From Saccharina japonica (Eukaryota > Sar > Phaeophyceae > Laminariales > Laminariaceae), in assembly GCA_008828725.1 (NCBI GenBank), contig MEHQ01000893.1, positions 399,259 to 463,258 of the forward strand: 64,000 nucleotides of DNA. Direction: 5' to 3'. The notes beneath the pieces are model-generated. The model did no database searches, was not told where the DNA came from, and saw only the letters and a list, made by a program, of their open reading frames with translations. Of this stretch, positions 32,471 through 42,165 are shown in pieces (within the stretch, counting starts at the first letter, position 1; every line of letters starts with the position of its first letter). The position numbers and the translations under genes are program-made.

Positions 32471-33336
32471 CATTGACTTCCCGCCTTTGCCTTTTCCTTG
32501 GACGTTGCGCGTTTGGGCAGGCGAAGGCGGGGGGCGAAGGAGCAATGCCGACCTCGGCCCGAAAAACCCAGGAGAGAGGGCGCGGACGCTGTGAACTCGC
32601 GAGAAAATACTATTATTTTATACGAATAGATCCCCAAGGTCAGTAAGCGGCAAATCATTTCCCCACCTCTGTTCATTGTACGTGCAGGCGTTCAGCGTTA
32701 ACATACCTGTTAACCGCAGAATAATCCGCTCGCAACCAAAAATAATGCGACTCGGAATTCGTTGTGACCATTGCCCACCGCTCAGGCGCGAGGTGGCAGC
32801 CAGGTGTTTTACCCGGCAAAGGCCGATTCGAACACTTCGAGACTAAGATATACATTTTTCTTCTTCACATTTGGTGCATGTAATTGGGATGCGACGTCCC
32901 ACATGGCGTACTTCGCTTATTTTTCACAGGATACCGGCCCCTTGAGAGCTATTGTAGATCGGGTTACTTTTTTCTCTGCCACAGCAACAAGATTGACCAG
33001 CCCTTCTGCTGCCGCCACCCCCCCCGCCCCACCCCCAATAAACGACCGTCCACAGCTACTGTACGAGCAAAAGCGGGCGTTCTGTTACCGTCTACCAGCG
33101 GTCGTGCTTGGAATGTGGAATGTCGGGACACCCAGAGAACGGGAGATAGGCGTGGTTCATTCGTCGCCCTCGGAGTGACGACACGCAAGTCGTGTGAGGA
33201 GAAGGAGGTGGTGGTGGTGGCAACAGGCAGGTGCGTGCAGCAACATTTCTGGAGAAGAATTTGTCTTCAATGTCCCAACGAAGCGTGAACACCCAGTGTG
33301 GGCATACTGTAGCATACTGTAGCATACTGTAGCCGG
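32471..33336. other. U2 right flank, conserved with U1 8530-9660
   Basis: Shared words in order: CCCGCCTTTGCC (32480), CCGCAGAATAATCCGCT (32714), CTTGAGAGCTATTGTAG (32942), CCCTTCTGCTGCCG (33000) and GGTCGTGCTTGGAATGTGGA (33101). A short triple repeat GTAGCATACT lies at 33301-33332. No coding evidence. Confidence 0.5.
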
Positions 33337-33610
33337 GCGCACGCTATGATAGAGGCAGCAACCTTTTGGCTGAAAAATGTGATCAAAGACGGGGCTCCTT
33401 ACCCCAAATTCGTCAGTCATAATTTCATTCTTGTGTTGCAATATTTTTCACTGTGCTATACGTAAGTAAGGGCATGGGCTTGTTCATCGGGTAGCACTTT
33501 TGGTTTTGTTCAAAAGTAGGCTTTCGGGTGAAGTATGGGGGGGGCTTCTCAAATGACCCCCCTCAGAAAATGGCCTGTATGCAGGTGCACCTCTACCGTA
33601 GCATTGCGTC
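33337..33610 (-). mobile_element. MITE-1 copy
   Basis: The left end is GCGCACGCTATGATAGAGG and the right end CCTCTACCGTAGCATTGCGTC. Interior words are CATCGGGTAGCACTTTTGG and CCTCAGAAAATGGCCTGTAT. The last is identical to the MITE-1 at 2455-2721, so these two copies belong to one subfamily. Confidence 0.7.
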
Positions 33611-33689
33611 AGTGCGCTTTGATCCCCGAGCCTGCCGAGTGAAGGAAAGGCACCGGAAGCGGGAAAACACATGCGTGGGTTCCTCGCTT

Positions 33690-33875
33690 TGTTTTTTTTC
33701 CCATCCCTTTTATTATCTTCGCCCTTCTTTTCTCTCTCCTTCCTGGTCGTAACTCAGATCTGGGGTCACCGAGTAGGCTCCTCTTCCTCCTCCCCCACTA
33801 CGGTTCGTGCCTTGCATTTTTATCGCGACAAGACTTCAGCCCTTTCTTCCCTTGTCGACTTGCATCGAATTACGC
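33690..33875 (-). mobile_element. SINE copy 3, inverted and 5'-truncated
   Basis: It begins with the complement of the A-rich tail (TTTTTTTTCCCATCCC). GTCGTAACTCAGATCTGGGG, CACTACGGTTCGTGCCTTG and CTTGTCGACTTGCATCGAAT follow, all complementary to the SINE bodies at 20440-20600 and 34450-34620. The tRNA-like head is missing. Confidence 0.65.
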
Positions 33876-34284
33876 CTATACCTGGTACCTGGCATAGTTT
33901 ATCACCGACCGTGTTTTAAGGAAGTGTATCCTACCGACTGGCTCGCCCAGTCCCGAGAGCGGTCCGGCCCTCTCGTTGTGTATCGTGTTTACCGCATTGG
34001 TGTCGACGTTTCCGGCGACAGACTCGTCGGCGCAGCCAAGACTGTGGACGGCGGCAGGGCCGTCGAGAAACTCACGATCGCCCTTTTTAGCTCGCCCACA
34101 ATCCGCCGGGTCCGTACCGTGCCTGTTTTGATTGCACCGTGCAGGTTGCCATTGCACCCCCCGCTTGCTAAAACCTGTCATCATTATATGGTGTGCAGGT
34201 GTTTTCGAGAGTGACATCTTGCGTAGCATTGACCGATATTTGCAAGGACCGAGTAAGCTACGGCAGATACGTTGTCTACTACAC

Positions 34285-34655
34285 CTACTCGGTCGCCCCG
34301 GTGGTCTAGTTGTTACTCTCGAATGCTACGTATCATAGCACCATGATGTATATTTTTTCTTGACTTCGAACCCCACAGCCGTGGTGAGGTTGTAAATTAT
34401 TTTGTGAAAACAAAATAGAAATCAACTGCTGACAGCGCGTAGCGTGGTTAGAGGCGCAATTCGACGCGAGTCGACGAGGAAAGAAGGAGCTGAGGTCTTT
34501 TCGCGATAAAAAACAATGCACGGCACGGACCGTAGTGAGGGGCGGGGGGGGGGGTCCTGCTATGTGACCCCGTATCTGAATTACGACTAGAAGGGAGAGG
34601 GAAAATATACGGGCGAAGATAATAAATGTGATGAAACGAAAAGAAAAAACTGTCC
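34285..34655 (+). mobile_element. tRNA-derived SINE, copy 2
   Basis: The head has GTCGCCCCGGTGGTCTAGTT (34292-34311), an A-box-like segment close to Asp/Glu-type tRNA starts, and GACTTCGAACCCCACAGCC (34362-34380) as a B-box-like segment. The body words CCGTAGTGAGGGG and TGACCCCGTATCTGAATTAC match copy 1, and the end is A-rich. It sits at the U2/U3 junction. Confidence 0.7.
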
Positions 34656-34859
34656 TCTGGCTCTGATGTTGTTTGATGCCAGATACTTTGCACCCGTTGG
34701 CCTATCTGTGTGGGCCGTAAACTAGCACGGCGAAGCTAGCACAAACTTTCGCTTTGCCTCTAAACATTGAAGACCCAGGCATCAAAAAGTAGAAGCGCGC
34801 AGCGCTTCTTCCATTCATTTGAAGAAATTTCGGAATGTACACTCACATGTTCCAGCCCT

Positions 34860-35760
34860 TTCTCTACCCCCTATTGTGCTCGCCGTTTTGATGTGTTGAT
34901 CTGGCGCAGAGCATTGGCGACAGAAGTCGTCCAGCTCCATACCCGGGCGGACGCACCGGGCATGACGTACATATTGCCAGCATATACGCCAGGAAGTCGC
35001 TGGGGGCATTAGGTGCATGCAATTCCTGACGACTCGATCGAGTGTTGAGATCGAGCACATCGCTAAGAACGTGCAATCTGGTGAAAGTTTCCAGATGCCT
35101 CGGCAAGTCGCGTGGCATGGTCAATGGCTAAGCTGGTCACCCTGCGAGGCATTTGACGTGGTATGGTTCGCGGCTGGCCACTCTGCGAGTCACGTGGTCT
35201 TCTGGCGGTAGGCGGTCTTCAACCATTGAAACTGCTGGGACTGGAGCTGAGGCTTGGCCTGGGCCGACCTAAGGATAGGGCTGGACTAGGGCAGAGGCTA
35301 GGGCTGGGGCTAGGACTGGAGCTGAAGCTGGCGCGTGAGGCTCGGGCTGAGGCTGGGGCTGGGGCTCGGGTCGGGCCTGGGACTTAGGCTGGGCTTAGGC
35401 TAGGACTGGGGCTTGGAATAGCTTGTGCCGGGGCTGGGGCCGAGGCTCGACCTGGGTCTTGCAACTGGAACTGGGGCTTGAGTCGGGGCTGGGGCTGAGG
35501 CTGGGACTGGGTCTGAGGTGTGGGGTGGACGTGGACTGAACCCGGGGGTGGGATTTAGATACGGTGTCGCGTGCTGACTGTCCGAACCAGTCCTGCGCAG
35601 AGGGTCTACAGTTTTTATGGGCAGGGGCTGAGGTGCCGGGGTCATTGGAGATTGGGAGGAGACATCCCAGGACGGTAATGCCTCCTCCGCATTTGCAAAA
35701 CTGTCAAGGGTCATATTCAAACACGACCCGGGTGTCTATGACGATACCATCGAAGCCACG
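34860..35760 (-). pseudogene. Proline/serine-rich ORF region, U3
   Basis: U3 counterpart of 10370-11111. The NAEEALPSWDVS segment is in an ORF at 35400-35720, followed by proline-rich sequence from a GGGGCTGGGGCT-like minisatellite at 35235-35520. A second segment with TSCPVRPPGYGAGRLLSPM is in a separate ORF (34864-35124). The two are not joined in one frame, so if this was a gene it is broken or spliced. No known domain. Confidence 0.3.
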
Positions 35761-35839
35761 AAAGAAGAGAACGCAAAGCCCGAACATGTGAAATCCTGTG
35801 TAAGTGTATCCTGTCAACCTGATCTACCACAATATTTGG

Positions 35840-36115
35840 CTTTTGAGTTTACTTCCATGAAAGTTTCCACGAGAGATGTTTTCTTTCATGGAAGTAAATT
35901 TCACTTCCACGATTTTGTTTTTGCTATCGTGGAAGTAATTTTGCTTCCATGAAAGTTGTTTTTACGTTTTTACTTCCTTGGAAGTAAAATTTACTTCCAC
36001 GCAAGTTTATTTTCATGGAAGCAAAGTTTACTTTCATGGAAGTTTTTTACTTCCATGTGACTAAATCGGAAGTAAATTATTTTTTTACTTCCATGGAAGT
36101 AAAATATGGAAGCGA
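35840..36115. repeat. Cluster of ACTTCCATGGAAGT palindromes, U3
   Basis: About ten partly degenerate copies of ACTTCC(A/T)TGGAAGT and its half-sites (TTTCATGGAAGTAAA, TTACTTCCACG, CATGGAAGC) lie head to head in 275 bp. Many can form hairpins. The same cluster occurs at 50265-50540 in U4 with most half-sites kept. It lies just left of the proline-rich tract end and holds no ORF. It could be a fold-back transposon or a dense protein-binding array. Confidence 0.75.
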
Positions 36116-37590
36116 GGGCATGGACCCCCCCCCCCCTGCTCTCAGTTGACCGTCCCACCCAAAGTGGGCCCGTCCCGATTACCAAAACGTGGATCAATTA
36201 CAGACGGGATATTAAAAACCGTGTATAGTGCCGGAAAGTGTGCGGCTGTTTATATTTGATCGGTCATAACTCTTGACTGCCATATTTGATTTCGATTATG
36301 CTTTCATATTCGTGATGCGCGCGAAAAAGCGAGTAAGGCCCATCGGGTGACTTTTTATTATCGTCCAAAGCAAACAAATTGCATACATTGCTCAAGTAAA
36401 AAAAAAACGGGGAAAAAAACTGTTTTCACCTTATTTTTCCTGGCAGTCATTAATCAAGTGAATACTGGGAATATCATGTTTTTCTTTTATTCGGCGTCAT
36501 CTCAAAACGATACGGGGACGATTCCGATGCCATAAAATAGATGTAATATCTGGCTTTCGACATCTGCGCCTTGATTTCTTCGCGCACAGAGTACACGGTA
36601 ACCTGTGAGACATGGCGCGCCGTGCCGATGCTACACGCTGTGTGCATAAATAACCTGTCGATTTCTTCCCGCGAAAAAATGCTTAAATTGGCTGTGGGGA
36701 AGAAAGAAACGCGAGTCAACCTCAGAAAGGAGCTATATATTATGATATCAATCTCGCATATTTTCTGTAGCTTCACAGGAACAAAAGTTCGCCTTCATGT
36801 ATGCACTAGAAAAGTTCAAAACATGTCACTAGTCAGTCTTTTTTCCAAAACGAGAATCGGCACGGTTTTTAGCAACGCGCATGTGGTGTGCGGACACCAA
36901 AGTAGCACAACACTCAAAATCAACTTTTGCGATGTATTGTTTTTTAAACCTCCGGCTCGTTGCTGCTGCTACCATGTAAGCCATTTGGCACTTCATGCTT
37001 TCGAGACGACACGGACGTTTCCTTTTTGTTGGCTTCTCGTCTAACGGTGCGTAAACAACGAAATTGCTCAGGCGATGGATGCGGCACAACAAGGTCTCCC
37101 GGGCGCGCTCTCAAATGGGAGAGGGGGCAAGCAGGAACGTTAGCACGTACATAACGAAGAAGGGACACGACGACTAACGAAATATAGAATGCATCGTACT
37201 ATATGCATCGTATTATACTCTCATGTTTCACCGTCGCAAACACAAATGGGTCTCTCTCCCCCCCCCCCCAAAAATAACTCACTGAAGCTGTTATCCATAT
37301 GCAATTTCGCCTCACAAGCGGTTCTTAGTAGAATGCAGCTCACCCTTTCATGCGACTCACCGAATCCCTCACGGCGCTTCGCGCTTGGTGCTGGCAATGT
37401 CTGCCTGGTCGGTCAAAACCCGACATGCTCCGTTCTGGTATTGTAGAGATGCAAGGGTCTATGGTCTCATACGACTACAGCCATGCACCACGAGTATGAA
37501 GTACACCCCCCCTCCCTTCTTACTGACTGCACATAGGCAACATGCAGAGCCCAGATGTTACAAGCGATAACACTCTAGCATACTTTGTAT
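36116..37590. other. U3 spacer, closely matched in U4
   Basis: Aligns with 50541-52275 apart from a MITE-1 insertion in U4. A plus-strand ORF at 36571-37044 has a counterpart at 50997-51308 starting MISSRTE-TVTCE-WRA. Its middle is shifted in frame between the copies, and a minus-strand alternative carries a stop in U4, so neither is accepted as a gene. Otherwise nothing recognised. Confidence 0.4.
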
Positions 37591-37812
37591 CTACGGCGTG
37601 CACACGAGCATATCCTTTATCTGTACGCAATCACAAGCCCCAAGTAAGGTAGACACCAGGCCAAAATCCCTTGGGCGTAATATATCGTGGCTACTCCTAC
37701 GAGACTCCCAGGTACCCGCAAAAGGTCGCGCAGCTATCTCACCCGACGTCCACGCAAAGACGAGCAAACATATAAGAACAAATATTGCCTGGTACTTTAT
37801 ACGCGTAGACAT
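37591..37812 (-). CDS. Candidate small secreted peptide, U3 copy
   Basis: A 73-residue ORF. Residues 1-24 look like a signal peptide: a short polar start with two basic residues, then the hydrophobic stretch AIFVLICLLVFAWTSG. The mature part is charged, with a CDC...C cysteine group near the C-terminus (GACDCVQIKDMLVC). The U4 copy (52276-52503) keeps the whole frame; the length difference is six bases, so the frame is preserved, and most replacements are conservative. This is weak support for coding. No known family is recognised. No counterpart was found in U1 or U2. Confidence 0.4.
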   Translation of the reverse strand: MSTRIKYQAIFVLICLLVFAWTSGEIAARPFAGTWESRRSSHDILRPRDFGLVSTLLGACDCVQIKDMLVCTP

Positions 37813-37829
37813 GGATAGGCTCTAGGCGG

Positions 37830-39185
37830 GTTGCTTGAGCCAACCATCGTCCAACAAAGGGTCGGTACTGTTCATGCTCCCTTGGGTAGCATGGCAGCCC
37901 TCGCTTGCCCACCTCACATGGAAACGGGGTTGGCGTTCCCTGCCCCCTACAGCCGTGGCCGCGATCGGCCCGTCTCCCTACGGTTCGCCCCAAGTTCGGC
38001 ACTGGTGAATGCAAAAGGAGACCCGAAACATAACATAATCTCCGCTACTATCCTACACGCATGATCCACTACTATTTCGAAACTGCAATCGATCCGTCCT
38101 GCCCGCTGAAGAAAGCGAAGGAAAGCCTGCTCCGGTCTACTGAAAAGCCGTCTGTACTGCGGCGTGCAGTACAGCAATGTTTTACGGCGGTTAGCCGTCT
38201 GGCCGGCTATACATTACTATTACGGGAGGGGGGCATAGTAAACACTAGTAAATAGGACCTACGGTATAAACAATACCCTACATACTTTACTATTTTTAGT
38301 AAACATATATGGTCCTATTTACTATGGCCCCCCGTAATAGTACACTACACTATTGGCTACTAATGACCTCTACGGCTGCTTGCTGCATGTTTCCCGTTTC
38401 GCGCCGACGGAGGCGGCGGCGAGCGAAGACAACCTGGGACACTTGTACTAGCCGCTGCTGAAAATCGAAACACCCCCCCCCCCCATCATCAATATTCGCT
38501 CAGCGCTACCCCAACATACAAAGGAACACTAATACTACAGTAGTATAGACTACGATTCTCGAGCTATCAAGGTGGGAGCTCTAGTTCATCCTGTGGGCGA
38601 GGCTCGACATTGGTGTATACTCACTCACACACTGCACATAGTATACTTGACCAGGTATCAGGTGTGTACACCGGGTATACATTTACTGGACACTATATAA
38701 AGAGGTCAAGGTCTGTACCCGACCCGACACCCCGCGCGTGCACCACATCGCTCCCATAAATCAGAGTAGCGACGGCTGAGGGCCTCCTTGTACGGTCTTC
38801 ATATCAGCGTTGGCGGCCTCTATTCGTAGCAAGCAAGCCAGCAAGCAGGGGTGCGAAGACGGGTAGATGGGCAAGCAGGCAGCGATGAGGCGATAAAAGG
38901 GGTGAAATATCAGCGGCACTTCATATTTCCAGCTTGCCCTGGTACACGTCACATATTCAAGGGGGGGGGGGGGGGGTTAATCGACCGTGGGAACACACAA
39001 CGGGTTCCTCATTTCATGGTATTTACGTTACATCACATTCGGACGGAGGTGGAGGTCTGCGGTAGACCGACCGTGAACGGTATACGGCAACGGCAACCCA
39101 CTACATACTGTACATGTCTCCATGGTAACGGACGACCGCAGTGACCAGTTGTAGACGGTAAACGGTAAAAATACTTCACGGTATA
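37830..39185. repeat. Unit repeat block, U3 copy
   Basis: Matches 52520-53960 closely and the U1/U2 blocks more weakly. Landmarks are GCCGTGGCCGCGATCGGC (37963), CGCTGAAGAAAGCGAAGGAA (38103), GGCGGCGGCGAGCGAAGAC (38412), GTGGGAGCTCTAGTTCATCC (38571) and ATATTTCCAGCTTGCCCT (38922). At 38240-38330 an inverted pair (AGTAAATAGGACC and GGTCCTATTTACT) forms a small fold-back. Non-coding. Confidence 0.6.
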
Positions 39186-39190
39186 TATGT

Positions 39191-39446
39191 GACGCATGGT
39201 ACGGTAGAGGTGCACCGTGGGTTTTCTGAGGGTGGTCATTTGAGGAGCTCTATACCTCACCCGAAAACTATTTCTGGGGGAAAACAAAAGTGCTATGATA
39301 CCCGATGAACAAATCCGCGGTCTTACGTATAAAAAGCAAAAAATAGGTCAACACAAGAACGAAAATCCATACAATTTTGGGTTAAGGCCGTCATTCCGAA
39401 AAAACAAAAACAGCCAAACATTGCTACCTCTGTCGTAGCACGCGTC
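39191..39446 (+). mobile_element. MITE-1 copy
   Basis: The left end is GACGCATGGTACGGTAGAGG and the right end CTCTGTCGTAGCACGCGTC. The interior has GAGGAGCTCTATACCTCACC and GGGTTAAGG. U4 lacks it; a different insertion of about 1.6 kb occupies this position there. Confidence 0.75.
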
Positions 39447-39817
39447 TTGTATGTATGTAGGCATAGAGGGAGACGGGAATCATCACGGTAAACCGCTTTT
39501 GGGACGGTGACCAAACAACAGGAGACTCCACGGAGAGTGCACCAACCGTAACGGACCACCACAACAGTTGCCGTGTACATCCCGCAAAGTACGCCATTGA
39601 CACCCTGCGCGCCCATCCAAAAATACACAAGATGTGCCTTGTAGGCCTGCAGATTTCCAGGCATTTATTTTAGCTTGTTTTTGACAGTTTTATGTTCTAG
39701 TTAATGTTATATGTACGTGCGGAAAAAAACAAAACAGGCCACAGCAAGCCACTTATTCTGTTGGAGAGGGATCCCGTTGCCGCCTCCTCACCTCAAAGTA
39801 AGCGGGCGACGTTAGCA

Positions 39818-40318
39818 TGTTGAGACTCGTCAAGGTAGAGGTGCTCCAATTTTTTGTTACATGAGGAGACTTTCTATACTAATAGTAAGTCAAAAACGGA
39901 TTTTTGACAAAAAAAAAATGAAAAAGTGAAACCCGATAAACAATCCAATCCAATGGGGCCTACGTGTACAAATATATATATATTTCGCCAAAAAATAACG
40001 AATGGATTTTCGACGATGTTGTTTGGGTTAAGGGCCCGTTTTAACGAAGAAGAAAAAAAAATCAATTTGGAAAAGAAATATTCAAATCCGCTTTTCATTG
40101 GTCAACACACGCACCAGCACCAAAGATTAGGATCTTGGGGCATAATATTTGGTGCTGGTGCGTGTGTTGACCAATGAAAAGCGAATTTGAATTTTATTTT
40201 TTCCAAATTGAATTTATTTTATACTCGTTAATTCGGGCCCTAAGGAGCCCCGTCATTCAGAAAATATATTTATTTCTTCATACAAAAAGTGCTTACTTGC
40301 CCTTATCGTAGCACGCGC
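39818..40318 (+). mobile_element. MITE-1-like element carrying a nested Harbinger-like MITE
   Basis: The left end is CGTCAAGGTAGAGGTGCTCC and the right end CCCTTATCGTAGCACGCGC. The homologous U4 copy (55968-56272) is about 210 bp shorter because it lacks the nested element at 40032-40240. A further decayed MITE-1-like stretch with CTTGAGGAGCT follows up to about 40430. Confidence 0.7.
40032..40240. mobile_element. PIF/Harbinger-like MITE with TAA target duplication
   Basis: A 209-bp element beginning GGGCCCGTTTTAACGAAG and ending CGTTAATTCGGGCCC. TAA flanks both sides (40029-40031 and 40241-40243). The U4 homologue reads GGTTAAGGAGCCCCG with no insert, an exact empty site. The inner part is a long inverted repeat around GTGCTGGTGCGTGTGTTGAC. 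TAA duplication and GGGCC-type ends are typical of PIF/Harbinger. Confidence 0.85.
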
Positions 40319-40472
40319 ATGATACAGATTTTCCTGAGAAGGCAGCTTCTCGCTTGAGGAGCTAATTAAGAAGTTGTTCAGGAGCTCTGTATATCAGAAA
40401 CATCTCCCAAAAAACGGCCTTTTAAGAAAAAGTGTACGCTTAACCACGGCCTATTGTCGAAAACTAAAAACA

Positions 40473-40528
40473 GCAAACAAACAAACAAACAAACAAACAA
40501 ACAAACAAACAAACAAACAAACAAACAA
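40473..40528. repeat. (AAAC)n microsatellite
   Basis: About 14 uninterrupted ACAA/AAAC units. The U4 homologue near 56430 has irregular A-rich sequence instead of a pure repeat. Confidence 0.9.
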
Positions 40529-40529
40529 A

Positions 40530-42165
40530 AGATAAGGAGCGTGCCTCATTGGATAGTTCCTCAGCTGAGAAGAATTCTACGTACAGTAATACTACTGTAA
40601 GTAATAGTCAGTCAGGCATATTTTGGACGTAAAGTGTCACTGGGACCACTATCGTCGCACCCATGAAAAAAAAAAAAATGTCGGGTACAACATACACGGT
40701 ATATAACTAGTACGACGTTTTTATGCGGGCGACCAGCTGCAACAAAGCTTAAATTTAGCGTCGACAGCTAAAGCTTGACCCCGAAAAAGATCACGTGCGC
40801 TACATTCATCTTGCCACTTGTCGCGGCAAACTGGCAATAATGCTTCTATGCTACGGTAGCAACCCGGTTTTTACCGTGCATTATTGAACGGTAACGCATC
40901 TTCTCGGTACAGTTTTTGCGTGGTATCGGCGAGTAGATAACCGTACGGTACACATTTGCACGGTGACGGTCATTCACCCTTTGATTGGTACATGTTTGAA
41001 CGGGACTCGGTGCACCCGCTTTTTCTCGGTACACAATAGTTTGACGTGCACCCACCGCACCCACGAGGAATCCCTTGACAAATGCCACCTAGTAATATAA
41101 GCTTGTTTTGTCGCGTTTCGTACAATGCGCCATAGGTCTACCGAAATAATATGCGTACCATAGATACAGCGACCCCAATCTCTCGCAGAACCCTGGGAGC
41201 TGTGGGTATACAAGCAGAACTTCATGTACAGCTCTGGAACATACTATACTCCGAAACAATATTCCCGCCCCGCGGAAAACAACAACAATAGCACAAAAGG
41301 TTGAGCAAAACGCATGCTCCTCCAGCGTGCCACTATTCGAGGCTCCCTCTCTAATAGTATCGCTTGTTTATGTATACCAGGTAGTATTTGCTGATATAAA
41401 AGTGAAATACATGTTTCCAAACAACTCGAGCGACATATTTCCCCCGAATCACCTTCGCGGGGTTGTGTGCTGGGGGCGGTGTGCAAACCTTGTCACAAGC
41501 TCCACGCAGGACTGACCAGGGTACGATCAGGTGACTGCCAGAGCAGCAACACGGTTCTTAAAAATGCATGTGGCACGCCACCGTTTGTTAGAAAAATGTA
41601 TACACGGTTGTCTTAGTCTAGCCTAATACCTGGTATGAACCATTTAATGGCACGAGCTCATGCTTACTTCTCTTGAATATCTCGTGAATTCACTTTCGCC
41701 ATAGGTGCACCGTAGTGCTTGGTCGGCTGAAAGGCGCACAGTCACGACGCCATGCGCATCAGTAGAGCTGCGAATACCGTGGATGGCTTGTCTTTGTTTC
41801 GTGTCACAAGTAACGCTGAAAGTACAAACCATATTAAAAAGGGGTGGCAAGGGGCCTGCTCGAAGGCGCCCCGACCCAAAAATTAAAAAAAAAAAAATTA
41901 CAGCGAAAAAACGAAATTACCTACGTATACGTACCCCCCTTCTCTCCTATGATAGTACCACAGGCACTATTAACAACTAAACTGGTTTTCGCTCGTACGA
42001 CGTACTTGTGCATATTCCGACATAAACAAAACACACGAACGAGAGACTAATCTTGAGATGCCTAACACGGTGACACGAATCGGTGTGTCTGCCACCAACA
42101 GCAACCCTCGGGCAAACCGCACTCACCAAGCTTCCGGGATGTAAGATAGCTATGTCCATGCCGGA
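40530..42165. other. U3 spacer downstream of gene 3, non-coding
   Basis: Closely matches U4 56480-58089 and, in the part 41260-41560, U1 4310-4600. 40850-41050 is rich in CGGTA/TACCG words. ORFs at 40846-41088 and 56779-57012 are similar only because the DNA is similar and have no family resemblance. Confidence 0.45.

Noticed and set aside
36571-37044. Plus-strand ORF with a counterpart at 50997-51308
   Set aside because: The middle of the frame is shifted between the copies and the minus-strand alternative has a stop in U4. Similarity follows from recent DNA duplication.
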